A DNA stretch of 64,000 bases from Cervus elaphus. Its lineage: Eukaryota; Chordata; Mammalia; Artiodactyla; Cervidae. This document shows positions 36,061 through 46,551 of this stretch, one piece after another. Location: positions 20,930,001 to 20,994,000 of the forward strand of contig NC_057847.1 of NCBI RefSeq assembly GCF_910594005.1, read 5' to 3'. Numbering within the stretch: the first letter of the stretch is position 1; the number at the start of each line of letters is the position of its first letter. A program made the translations under genes and the position numbers. The notes under the pieces are model-generated. The model searched no databases. It saw only the letters and a list, made by a program, of their open reading frames with translations, and was not told where the DNA came from.

Positions 36061-36409
36061 AGAAACAGTAAGAATTCCTGAGTGCCTAAGCAAGTTTTAA
36101 GTTTTAACACATATTTCTATGCTTTTTGTTTATGCAGTCCCTTTCACCATTCTTCCACACCCACCTCTCAAAATATTAACCATTCCTTAGGTTTATCTTA
36201 AGAGATAGTTCATCTATGGAAATATTTATGAACCCAGCTCCTAACCAGATCTAGTTTCTTTCTCACTGGAGCCTCCTTAAAATTTTGTTAACAATATATG
36301 ACCACTGACATATCTTGCCTTTTATAAGTATTGATGGATTTAACTATTTATACTCTCCAGAGATATGGCATAGTGTCAGAGGTATAGGAATGGTTCCTAA
36401 CTACAGTAA

Positions 36410-36575
36410 CTGAAGCTTAATGAAAACTTGATAGGTGTTAGGCACAGGATTAAGTACCTTGTATAGAAGAATCTCCATTAGTTCTCCCACCAGTCCTACA
36501 ATGCAGGTATAGAGGTATACAGAAGTAAAATCACTTGTCTACGGTCATGCAGCAAGAAAATGGTAGACCTGAAAG
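36410..36575 (-). mobile_element. MIR SINE, antisense
   Basis: 'gttaggcacaggattaagta' and 'aatcacttgtctacggtcat' are in antisense MIR order. Confidence 0.65.
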
Positions 36576-36874
36576 TCATCAGTGTTCTCCTCAACAGGTG
36601 CTTTTAACGTGTACAAAGCAGCATTGCCTAAAGGGTTTGCCATAGTATCATGGTTATCCCAGGCCCCTGTGAAAATAAAAAGGATTCATTCATTCTCAAA
36701 TTGAGGGGAGAAGTTATATCTCCCTAGACATTCATACCTATCAGTGTATTAAAAACTCCAAGATGTTTTCCAGCAAAGACCCATTTCAGACTGTTGAAAC
36801 CAGCATCTTCTCTATATATTTGATGACAAGAATCTTTTCCACATAACTTTATAAATAGCCTACTTTTCGGAATA

Positions 36875-37095
36875 ATGGCATGGGCTTTAGGGTTAAACAG
36901 ACAAGAGTTTGGATGCTGGCCCTGCCACATATTAAATGACCTTAATCGCTCTAAGCCTTAGCTTTCTCAACTGTATAATGGAGATAATAATGCCAACCTC
37001 ATAGAGTTTTGTTATAATTTCATAAAATAAGGGCCACAGATCACTAGCACAGTACCCAGCATAGAGTAGAATCTCATTAAATGGTAGTTATTATT
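36875..37095 (+). mobile_element. MIR SINE
   Basis: 'gggctttagggttaaacaga', 'cactctaagccttagctttc' (approximate), 'aactgtataatggagataat' and 'gcatagagtagaatctcatt' give nearly a whole MIR. Confidence 0.78.
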
Positions 37096-37243
37096 TTTTT
37101 TATTATCTCTTAGCAAGTAAAATAAATTCTGTCTGACTCAATTTATACTCCCTATCAGCGCTATGCCTGTACAGTTGATCTTCTATAAATATTTACTGAA
37201 TTAAATAATGCTGTTATTTATGGAAGGTTATTTTTAGATACAT

Positions 37244-37327
37244 GTGTGATGGACATGGAAGCCTAGCATGCTGCAATCCATGGGGTTGCAAAGAATTGGA
37301 TACTATTGAGCGACTGAACTGAACTGA
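37244..37327 (+). mobile_element. BovB 3' end, very short
   Basis: 'tgatggacatggaagcctag' and 'gagcgactgaactgaactga': about 84 bp of BovB 3' terminus. Confidence 0.8.
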
Positions 37328-37534
37328 TAGAGCATTAAAAAATCTTATATATTTTAGTTATTTCAGTATTAATACTACATTAAGCTCAAATAAAAGTTTT
37401 AACTAATTCCTCCATGCAAAGGAAATCCAAGATTTTAAATGTCTTAGTTTGCTGATAAGATGTTGCTGTCTAAAACTAGAGAATGTATCTATACAACCGA
37501 GATATCTTCAGATATTCAATTCTGTTACCATAGC

Positions 37535-37705
37535 ATAGTAGTAGAAGCAGAATTGAGCAGTCAAATTTCCTGGGTTTGAATCCTGGCTCCTTTTTGTACA
37601 AACTATGTGAAATTGGTCTTAACCTCTTTGTGCCTCAGTTTCTCATCTATAAAATAGGCTTAGTAATAGTAGTTTGTTCATTGGATTATTGTAAGTACCT
37701 TTGTG
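37535..37705 (+). mobile_element. MIR SINE
   Basis: 'gggtttgaatcctggctcct' and 'gtgcctcagtttctcatcta' are the MIR core words. Confidence 0.82.
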
Positions 37706-37870
37706 TACATAGTTGTGCATATGGTCATGTAATATACATTAAATATATATTTAATAATAATATATAAGTGATATGTGATCAAATGATGTAAGTACATAAT
37801 TTTATATGTAAATGAGTATATATGGATATGGTATATACTTATATGTGTGTAGACATGTATACACACATAT
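37706..37870. repeat. AT-rich low-complexity tract
   Basis: Mixed tata, atgt and acacat words; degenerate TA/TG microsatellite-like DNA. Confidence 0.7.
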
Positions 37871-37886
37871 GTAATCTGCTAAGGAT

Positions 37887-37943
37887 AATGCCTAGTATAT
37901 ACACTGTAAAAACGTAAAAAAAATGCCTAGTATACTACACTGT
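37887..37943 (+). repeat. Direct 21/22-bp duplication around an A-rich 14-mer
   Basis: The word aatgcctagtata(c)tacactgt (37887-37907) recurs at 37922-37943 with one inserted base. The spacer 37908-37921 is aaaaacgtaaaaaa. It may be another tail-only insertion or a simple local duplication. Confidence 0.5.
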
Positions 37944-39439
37944 GTGGCCTTTTCCGAAGCATAATCCTTTATCAGTCACATACACTATTCACATTGTTCC
38001 CTCCTCCACACTTTGTTTCTAGTTTTTCTCACATGGCAGACTGATGAAAGAATGGAAATAATGAGGGAAGGAGAGGAGGAGCTATTGATTGGTGATTGTC
38101 CTGGCAAAAGGGAAAATTACTCAACATAAGGGGGAACAAAGCTAGAAAGGAAATAAAAAGAAAAATCTGAGTTTAGTGGAAAATCTGAAATGCTGCTCAT
38201 TTTAATTTCTTTAAAGAAATCTTTGTGAATTCTATAACCAACATTACCTCTACCTAATAGATTTTTATAGTACATGAACTCTTTTATTTCAGTACTCACT
38301 AAAGCAAACATACATATTGATAATAATGGCATCAGAAGGAACTCCTGCTACAGGTTACAGATGTAGATTTGATTTCATTCTGTAGATGCTTCTCCATGCA
38401 GATTCTCTTTGACTCTGGCATACCCTCTAAAAATGAGGTGTTTTGTTTGTATTTTGGTATATAAAGAAGAACCTCTAGCTAAAACCTGAATAGACCTTCA
38501 GAGGTCTATTTCTAAAGGTCAAAGACTACAGTAGTCATTTCCAGTACTACCTGGTCCTCAACTGAGGTTTTATTGTGCTGGATTATAACATAATCCATTG
38601 ACATAATAAGGCACCTATTATATTACAGAGGCAGTAGTGAGTTGATTTTCACATATTATTGATTTCACAGTACAATGAATACAACTTGGCTTTTACCATC
38701 AAAATGAAATTTATGAGAGAGAGCTAATTGCATTCTTATGGGAGAATATATGGACGTGTGGAATTTCCACAGTAAGAGTGGTGACTGTTAGATCTTTGGG
38801 GTGTTCAAAGGAATTTGATATAAATAAATACATGTATATTTATAGTGATATAAAAAGCCTTATTTTCAAATAAGGTAGATCCCTATTATGGCTTGATTTA
38901 TTATGATGTATATAAGATTATATCCTAAGCTTTGAGATGAAAATACACATAGGAAGTATTTTACATAATATTGCCAAATCATTGGTATAAAAGACAGTAT
39001 TGGCTCTGTCCCATGAGAATAGCATCATAATAGGAACATTATACCACCCTTTGTGTTGAAATACCTGCTCATTATATTTTCAATCTCTTTGTTCCTCAGT
39101 GAGTCCTTGAGTTTTAGAAAAATTAAGCATTTTCTTGCAGGGTGCAATGCATTTTGGCCCAATTGCTGCTTGTATCTCCCACTGCCTTTTGGGCATCCTG
39201 AGGTGAGGAGAAATGTTCCCCAGCAACAGCAGCAGCAGCAAAATCTGGAATAAGATGACAGAGGGGGTCACAGCTCAAACTAACTTGTGCAAAATGTGCA
39301 GTTTATTCCACTCATTTTCCGTTTGCAGAAACATCCTTTGAAGCAATCAATTTTGGTAAAGTGATATTAAAGAGCAGGTTTTAAAAGCGAAAACAGCAAG
39401 GCTGAGGTGAGGGAATTGATGAAAGCATAGTTAATATTT
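37944..39439. other. Repeat-poor intronic stretch
   Basis: No repeat family or exon recognised. A short cagcag run (39224-39240) inside a 66-codon frame gives a glutamine stretch without other protein content. Confidence 0.5.
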
Positions 39440-39860
39440 ATTCAGAAGATCTACCAGTACTTTAAAACAATCTGTGTTTAACATGGCAAATTGTCTGTCA
39501 TTAAAATGCTAATGAAATGGTAAACAACTGCTAAGTTTTTTATGCTAATGAATGGTGGCAGCTAAGTAGTTCTCAAGCCCTGTCTTTATTAGCACAGAGA
39601 TTTGATTGGATAAGGGGGATCATTGTGCATTCTGACCTTTGTTGATGGAGCAATCTGTTTGTCAAGTTCCATGCTGCAGTCTATTTGATTTGAGTTTGTT
39701 AGTACAAAGTGACTCTTGCAGGCTCTCAGGGGCCATGTATTACCGTGTTATCAGAGCCACCATTGTGGGCTTAGAGAAAGAATTTTGCTTCCCTCTGTGA
39801 GACCCACAGTGGCAAAATAATTATACATTTGTTCATTGGGCATGTTAAAAGACAGAAGTC
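39440..39860. promoter_or_regulatory. Candidate conserved intronic enhancer block
   Basis: About 420 bp of repeat-free sequence dense in recognisable transcription-factor cores. Two ATGCTAAT octamer-like POU words (39506-39513 and 39542-39549) lie 36 bp apart inside an imperfect tandem duplication that also repeats the following atgg and gctaag words. Nearby are gattgg, cctttgtt and several TAATGA/ATTA cores. The text has few CpGs and no frame. Function is inferred from composition alone; it sits about 3.6 kb upstream of the ZNF385B exon. Confidence 0.35.
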
Positions 39861-39861
39861 G

Positions 39862-39962
39862 ACTGAGTAAATGTTGAAGATCTAATTGGCTTTATTGAAC
39901 GATTCATGCATCAGACAGCATCCCCTCAGTGAACAGGCTACAGAAAGGGAAGATGTTGCCAA
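39862..39962 (-). mobile_element. LTR fragment, antisense
   Basis: 'aagatctaattggctttatt' (AATAAA on the minus strand at 39891-39896) followed by 'gaacgattcatgcatcagac' resembles the R/U5 end of a retroviral LTR. Cut short by the next LTR. Confidence 0.45.
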
Positions 39963-39973
39963 CCTAAAAAAAA

Positions 39974-40709
39974 TGCACAATGTGAGAGTTGTGAGTTAAA
40001 TTTTATTTGGGGCAAAATGAAGACTATAGCCCGGGAGACAGCAATTCAGATAGCTCTGAGAAACTACTTCAAAGAGGTATGGGGGAAAGTCAGTGTGTAT
40101 GTCCTTTTGGTGAAGGGGGAGTACATGCAGTCAAATAAATATTTTTTGCAGAAGGTTTCTGCTAGTCATGAGGAATCAACGTCACCATAAAGGATTTTAG
40201 TGCTTTTCTAGATATGAGGAGATGCAAGAATTGGCCTTATAAAATATCAGGTCCTGAAAATATCTGTCTGAAGACCTGTTCTGGCAGATTTTCTCAGCGC
40301 ACAGAGCATGTCTGAGCTCCTTTCAGGGGGGTGCTGCAAGTCAGCAGCTGCAGCGCCTGATTTAATCCTCGTAGAGGAGGCTGGCCAGTGCCAATGGCAA
40401 AGGACAGTTTGTAGTTGATGACTTTTAAAGGCATGGCAGGAAGATCATAAACAAAAGGGAATATTTCAAACCTAAATAACCTATCTATGGGGGACAGAAG
40501 GGGTCTGTGTGAAAGATTACCTCATCTTCCTTTGGTTGATGGAGAGGGCCCACATGACCAGTTGCCTCATTGGTGCTCACCAAAAGATTCCACCTTAACT
40601 GGTTAGGATTACATTCTTGGATAGGTTTATATTCCTAGGTTGTAACTGCAGTTGGGTTAGCTACTAGCACAAATGACTCCATTTTAGGTCTTTTCTTTTT
40701 TAACAGGCA
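39974..40709 (-). mobile_element. Endogenous retrovirus LTR, antisense
   Basis: On the minus strand it has a TATA-like TTTTATAAGG (40235-40244), an AATAAA signal (40002-40007) and an end close to TGTGCA. The plus-strand start 'tgcacaatgtgagagttgtg' and word 'gactatagcccgggagacag' are familiar from ruminant ERV LTRs. The outer boundary near 40709 is approximate. No internal retroviral genes are present. Confidence 0.6.
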
Positions 40710-41527
40710 GCTATAAGTATACTGTATACTTTTATACTTTAGACTTTTGACAACTATAATAGCTATAAATTGTAAAAGGTCATGATCTAATATAAGAAAT
40801 ATCTGTCTTTCAACTTAGCTAAGATTTTGAAGCAAAGCTTTTAAGATAAATATTTTAGTAAATGCCTCTGTAGCATTTGACATATTGATATAATATATCA
40901 TCTTGGATCTACAAGCTCTGAAGTTAGCAAGGAATGTAACATTGCCTAATTAGAAGAATGACGTGTAATTAAATGCAAGGTGGTTATGTGAATGCCCGGT
41001 TGAGATCAAAGTATTTACTTTGTAGGGTCTTGCACATCACAGCCAGTCAAATATATGTCAAATAAAGAAGGATTTTTTTTTTAAGTGAAAAAAATATACA
41101 GTATTTACTTCGACATCAGGGGAAAAAAAGAACATCTCTGTTTGATCTGTACTTTTAGCTGATTCTCTTTTTGCTGAGTCCTACTCTATATTCCTTAATG
41201 CATGGATTGACCTAAAGACTTGCCATTAGAGATAAATGCTTTAGACACCCTTCTCATTTTTCCTGTTTTTAGGATCAATGTAAATAAGGTATGATAGTCT
41301 TTTAATACTATTGCCAATAATGTTCTGGAATGATGTCAAAAATGATGCAGAGTTTATTAAGGAAATTCATTACCCAAAAAAATCACTGAAATAAAAATTT
41401 TAGCTATTCTGAGACACTAAGAAAAAAGACTGATGAAAATTTTAATAGTCGGAGCATTTTCCCATGTTGTTCATTTCTCCTTGAAGTCAGCAGGGGATTT
41501 TAGGCATGTAATTATTTGTGGTCCTAT
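40710..41527. other. No recognisable feature (intronic)
   Basis: AT-rich, no repeat family or exon recognised. Confidence 0.5.
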
Positions 41528-41857
41528 AAGACCTCCCTGGTAGCTCAGCTGATTAAGAATCCTCCTGCAACGCAGGAGACCCCAGTTCAATTCCTGGGTT
41601 GGGAAGATGCCTTTGAGAAGGGATAGGCTATCCAGTCCTGTATTCTTGGTCTTCTCTGGTGGCTCAGATGGCAAAGAATCTGCCCACAGTGTGGGAGACA
41701 TGGGTTCAATCCCTGGGTTGGGAAGATTCCCTGGAAGAGGGCACGGCAACCCACCTAATGTTCTTGCCTGGAGAATCTCCATGGACAGAGGAGCCTGGTG
41801 GGCTACAGTCCATGGAGTTCCAAAGAGTCAGACACGACTGAACGACTAAGCACAGCA
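41528..41857 (+). mobile_element. Composite SINE: tRNA-Glu head plus complete Bov-tA
   Basis: Two tRNA-like heads occur in tandem: 'tggtagctcagctgattaag' at about 41539 and 'ctctggtggctcagatggca' at about 41653, each followed by a ttcaat B-box-like word. The second continues into the Bov-A body and ends 'gacacgactgaacgactaag'. This dimeric layout is typical of a ruminant SINE subfamily rather than of chance nesting. Confidence 0.88.
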
Positions 41858-41866
41858 TATTATCAG

Positions 41867-42535
41867 CATGTCAGAGAAAACTGGAATCTTCATACACTGC
41901 TAGTGGTAGTATAAAGTGGTTTAGCCATTTTGGAAGACAGCCTGAAAGTTCTCAAAAGGTTAAACCATTTGACTATCATATGACCCAACAATCCCCAGTT
42001 CCACTTTTAGGTGTATATAAGTGAACTAAAAACATTGTCACACAAAAATTTATAAACAAATGTTCATATCAGCATTATTCATAATGGCCCCAAAGTGGAA
42101 ACAGCTCAAATATCCATCAACTGATGAATAAATAATAGAAAATGGTACATCTACAATAGAATATTATTAATCATTAAAAAGGAATGAAATTCTGATACAT
42201 GCTACAACATGAATGCATCTTAAAAGCATGCCAAGTAAAAGAAAACAGTCACAAAAGACCTCATATTATGTGATTTCATTTATGTGAAATGTCCAGAAAA
42301 GACAAATCTGTAGAGACAGAAAGTAGATCAGTGGCTACCAAGATCGGGAGGTGTTGGGAGAAAGTGGGTGTGACTGCTAATAAGTTTGGAGTTTCTTTTA
42401 GGGATCATGAAAATCTAATATTGATTATGGTCCTGGTTGCACAGGACTCTGAATATTTGAAAATCATTAAATTGTACACTCTAAGTGTGTGAATTTTATC
42501 TTTATATGCCTGTCATATTTTGTTTAAAAAGGGCA
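41867..42535 (+). mobile_element. Old L1 LINE 3' end
   Basis: 'ggaatcttcatacactgcta', 'catatgacccaacaatcccc', 'atggccccaaagtggaaaca' and 'attaaattgtacactctaag' are the L1 ORF2 end and 3'UTR in order. Decayed. Confidence 0.85.
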
Positions 42536-43280
42536 TATCAGAGCCTGTCTCCCAGAGAGCCACCTGCACTAGCAGTTACTGATCTGCAGTAGGTAGAGAC
42601 TATAGACTAAAGAGAAATGTGTGTTATGGTGGAGAGAAGTGTTTTAAATCCCCTACAGACAGGTTATACCAGATATATAAAGACAACTAATAGAATTGTT
42701 AAAGGGATAGTTACTAAAATAATACAAGGCTCATTAGAAATAAAAGGTGAAATAAAAAATTTGGTTCCAACTCCTCTGTGTCCCTCCAAAACCCTGCCAC
42801 ATCATCACCCTGTTTGGATTCTCTAACTCTCCAGTGTCTAGACTAAGGACAACCTTCTAATTGTTTTTTTAGAGAACAAATTGTCCAAGTGATAACTTTC
42901 TTGGAAGTAGACCGGAACTATGAGTCCAAGGTTTCTTTCTTGGGTAAAAACCCTATGCCTATCTCTGATTTGCATAAAATGCTCCCACTGGCCAGTCAAT
43001 AATTATGAATAATACAGAGCATCTGACTTCAAGAGGCTCCGCCCCTCCTCTCTCCTACGTTTTTTGGCCAGTTGGAGGCAACAGATGAACAAGAGGATGA
43101 TATTCTGCCCCACATGCCAACAGGGTCTGTGTACTGTGTATCTCAGCAGAGTCTGAGCAGCCCCGGCCTTCACCATAGGGAAGCATCCTGTATCACTGTC
43201 TTAGACATTGAGCAAGAAGACCCTTTTTAACTGCATTTTCTCCTTCTGTGCCATTTGCTGACTGCCAGCATAACTGTGGT
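42536..43280. other. No recognised repeat; intron 5' of the ZNF385B exon
   Basis: Unique-looking sequence. A GC box-like ccgcccctcc lies at 43039-43048, about 390 bp before the exon. Confidence 0.5.
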
Positions 43281-43304
43281 GGTTTAGTTGCTAAGTCATG
43301 TCCA
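43281..43304 (-). mobile_element. Tiny antisense BovB/Bov-tA tail fragment
   Basis: 'gtttagttgctaagtcatgt' followed by cc matches the antisense 3' end shared by Bov-tA and BovB, then stops. Confidence 0.5.
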
Positions 43305-43430
43305 GCGACTCAGCATAACTCTTTGCTTGCGGTTGCAGCTCAGCAGTCTTGTTTGTGTGCTTTGAGTTGGGGAGGGAGATGGACGTGAGCAAGAGATTAA
43401 ATTCATTTTTGTTCTGTTCTTGGCAGGCAG

Positions 43431-43569
43431 TACATGCCATACTACTACCCTTCCTGCTCTTGTGCGCGCACCGACCCTGATGATGCAGCCTTCACTGGAT
43501 ATCAAACCGTTTATGTCGTTTCCAGTGGACAGTAATTCTGCTGTTGGGCTCTTTCCAAATTTTAACACA
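43431..43569 (+). CDS. ZNF385B: Internal coding exon of ZNF385B (zinc finger protein 385B)
   Basis: The exon is read + strand from codon aca at 43432 to aca at 43567-43569, 46 complete codons. The peptide contains LPALVRAPT, MMQPSLDIKPFMSFPVDS and AVGLFPNFNT, which I recognise as the conserved linker just ahead of the first-listed matrin-type C2H2 finger in ZNF385B. ZNF385D has a related but clearly different version. The donor is ideal: AACACA|gtgagt, phase 0. The acceptor is ambiguous: AG at 43425-43426 and at 43429-43430. The second gives a split G codon and a better fit to the family, so 43431 is chosen. The gene encodes a nuclear protein with several U1-like C2H2 fingers. Two adjacent ATGs (43480-43485) could start a shorter isoform; that is inference. 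No other exon of the gene was found, so both flanks are intron. Confidence 0.88.
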
Positions 43570-43961
43570 GTGAGTACATGCATTTTTATCTTATTTATCT
43601 CCTCCTCAGTCTCTCTCATTACAGTTGTGAATAGGCAGTAGATGTGACCTGTGCCCAAGTGTGTAATTTTAAACCATATATTGGTTATGCAACTCAGCTA
43701 TATTATGCAAGATAATGCTTCACCCATGAGAATTAGTCCAAACAAAACCCAGCATATTTGTTTTACAAATATTTACGCAGGCAACTTTCACCTGTTGCTT
43801 TGTGCAGTTTTGATAGACTTTTCAGGGACTTCAGAACCTACGTTATTTCTGGGATGCTGTTCCCATGCTCAGGAACACAATTTAGAGATCTCAAGTCACA
43901 TTGATTTTTCCCTACTTCTAGAAAGAAAAAAAAAGTGTGTGTTTCATCTCCCTGGGGACAT
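43570..43961. other. Intron immediately 3' of the ZNF385B exon
   Basis: No repeat recognised. The donor gtgagtacatg begins it. Confidence 0.6.
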
Positions 43962-44026
43962 TTTTATTTGGAAGATTTTTTTTTTTTTAGATAAAGACTC
44001 TTACACAAACAAATTTTATTTGGAAG
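43962..44026 (-). mobile_element. Micro-insertion: T13 plus 25 bp between 13-bp direct repeats
   Basis: ttttatttggaag occurs at 43962-43974 and again at 44014-44026. Between them are a T13 run (43976-43988) and about 25 bp of non-repeat text. Read on the minus strand this is a very short retroposed fragment with an A-tail and a target duplication. Confidence 0.5.
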
Positions 44027-45458
44027 CTATTATAGATTATGTGAATCTGATGCTATTAGTAAAAAGAAAAAATGCACTTTAGATCTACATGTTAGTTGTC
44101 CACATGATACTTTGACATTCATTTTAAAACATGATAAATATTAGTGAATTACCTGTAACTGCCAATGTTCTTTATTTGGGGCAGCTAACCTTTTTTTTAT
44201 CTGAATGAAAGACAGTTTTTATAGGTATGCCACGTGGAGCATGACACCCTTCAACAATAGAATTCTGCCCAAAATCTGTCCATAGCCAGCTTCTAAGCTT
44301 ACAGTAGAAGGTTAACCAGTTCAGATAATTGCATAAATTATGTCTGTTCAGTCAATGAATACAGCCGGTTGGGGTATGATGGTCTACATGAATGATCTGG
44401 CATTATAGAATAGAAGCTACCATAATCAAGAAAAAGAACTGCATTATCAACATCACCAGACAGTGGACATCTGAAGCACTGCCAGATATGTCCTTCTGCA
44501 GATTTATCTTCTGTATGAAGTGAAAACAGCAGCAGGACTTTTCCTCAAGGATTGTAAATAAAATCTGCTGACAGGCCTTCTGTCGTAACTTAGGCCTTGT
44601 AAGGTAATTAAAGGGTCATTGGTCAGCCAGCTTTTTAAAGAGCACTGGCCTTGACTTAGCAAGTAATGGTTGAATGTTATCATCTTCTTGGGGTTTTTCA
44701 GACACAAGTCACACAATTTTTTTTAAAGGCTTAAAACGATGAACATTGTTTCTAGTGAAGTGGAGCTGCTCAGTAAGATAAATCACACCTGCCCTGGTCA
44801 TTTTATCCATCAGGAGTGACCATGCCAAAGCAACATCTTGTACCACTTTAGAGAATGAACTGAAGTATGCCTATTCTATCCTCTATCTAAACATGGGTGA
44901 TTCATTCCAGACATAATTGAATTAAGCTTTACTTCTGAAAGCGTTTATTAGATACTCGTGTTTTGATTAATATACATTTGAAAGACAGCATTTATAACCA
45001 CTGCAGAAGTCCGGTCACTGTCAGAAAGCAGAACTGAAAATGTGAGTAAGCATAAATGTCTCCTATGGTGGTTTACCTCTCTGTATTTTTTTTTTTTAAC
45101 ACAAGTAGTACTTATTTCAGAAATTCAAATAAAACATTAACATTCAAAGCAAAATGTCAAAGTCACCATTCCCTACCGCTGTAGACACACTCCCTTCACT
45201 AGAGAAAAGTGCTCTCAGCGGCTGGTCTGCATTCTTCCAGCCCCTTCTAGAAGTATGTTATGTGCGTATACAACAGGAACCTACCATCTGATTAGTGCTG
45301 TTCTCTAAGTCACTTTTAGAGAACTTCTAAATGTCTTACATATATTCCTCTGTTTTTAATGGCTGTAAAGCAACAGTGGAAAGAATATTTTATAAGTTTA
45401 AAAAAAAAAAAGCCTTATAATGACTTGTTAATGTTGTGTAGGGCTTACACATGCACTG
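44027..45458. other. Repeat-free intron with conserved-looking block (44100-44800)
   Basis: Unique sequence without recognised repeats. 44100-44800 has balanced, complex text with POU/homeodomain-like words (gataattgcataaattatg at 44325-44344) and a CACGTG core near 44231. Possible regulatory DNA, on composition only. Confidence 0.35.
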
Positions 45459-45655
45459 ATGTCAGTCACTCAGTCATGCCCAGCTCTTTGCAGCCCCATA
45501 GATCCCACCAGGCTTCTCTGTCCATGGGATTCTCCAGGCAAGAATACTGAGTGGATTGCCATGCCCTCCTCCAGGAGAATCTTCCCGACCCAGGGATCGA
45601 ATTCAGGTCTCCTGCATTGCAGGCAGATTCTTTCCCGTCTGAGCCACCATAGATC
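45459..45655 (-). mobile_element. Bov-tA SINE, antisense
   Basis: 'gtcagtcactcagtcatgcc', 'gggattctccaggcaagaat' and 'aggtctcctgcattgcaggc' are the reverse complement of Bov-tA, ending at the tRNA-like head near 45651. Confidence 0.92.
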
Positions 45656-45681
45656 TTAACCATATGATATATTAATATTTG

Positions 45682-45807
45682 GGAGAAGGCAATGGCACCC
45701 CACTCCAGTACTCTTGCCTGGAAAATCCCATGGACAAAGGAGCTTGGTAGGCTGCAGTCCATGTGGTCGCACAGAGTTGGACACGACTGAAGTGATTTAG
45801 CAGCAGC
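45682..45807 (+). mobile_element. Bov-A monomer SINE with target site duplication
   Basis: Body from gggagaaggcaatggcaccc to a gcagc tail. It is flanked by identical atattaatatttg at 45669-45681 and 45808-45820. Confidence 0.94.
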
Positions 45808-45820
45808 ATATTAATATTTG

Positions 45821-46501
45821 AGAAAATCCAAGAAATAATTCTACTAGTAGAATTTCATTGTTTTTTCTTCTTAGAGGCAAATAAACTTGTAACTTTCAAA
45901 TGAAAATATTTTTTCATGAAAGTGAAGAATATAGCAAAGAACTGCCTGACATAATCATTTTATTCTCTCTATATTATATCCAAGGCATTTATTGGATAGA
46001 GAGTTCTTCTGGTAATATATTAAAAATTAAATCATTGCAAGTGAGATCCTCTATTGTCTTGCAAAAAAATTGAATTAATGGGATCATTGGGTTACCTATG
46101 ATTTTTCACTGATTTGAAGTTTTAATTACTCTAATCCTTTTCCTATCATCTTTTCCATTCCAGTGTCTAATTCACCCAACAGACTTCCCAGGGCAATTTC
46201 ATAGAAGTAACTATCCACATTTTCCTAGGAAAATAGTTTTACATCACTACTAGTAAATATACTGGATTATTGTATTGTGCGATATTTTACATTCTTCAAA
46301 GGACTCAGACATTAGAACATTTTAATCGACCATGATTATTATTTGTATTGTCTACATGAGGCAAAGGCATTAGTGAAGGAAGAACTGAGTCTTGAATTAG
46401 AATCTTCTGACTTCAAAACTGATGTTCTGGCTCTTCTGTGTCCTTGGCTCTTTTGGTCCATGTCACCTCTCACTTCATGCGGTGTGAACAAAGCTCAATC
46501 A
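45821..46501. other. No recognisable feature (intronic)
   Basis: AT-rich, no repeat or exon recognised. Confidence 0.5.
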
Positions 46502-46551
46502 GAAATCTGTGCTCTAAAAAAAAAAAAAAAAAAAAAAGATATCTGTGCTCT
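46502..46551 (+). mobile_element. Tail-only retro-insertion: A22 between 14-bp direct repeats
   Basis: gaaatctgtgctct (46502-46515) and gatatctgtgctct (46538-46551) differ at one position and enclose a pure run of 22 A (46516-46537). Consistent with a LINE-machinery insertion that copied only poly(A). Confidence 0.7.

Noticed and set aside
39053..39253. Frame with a glutamine run from a CAG repeat
   Set aside because: Short simple repeat without other protein features or splice sites.
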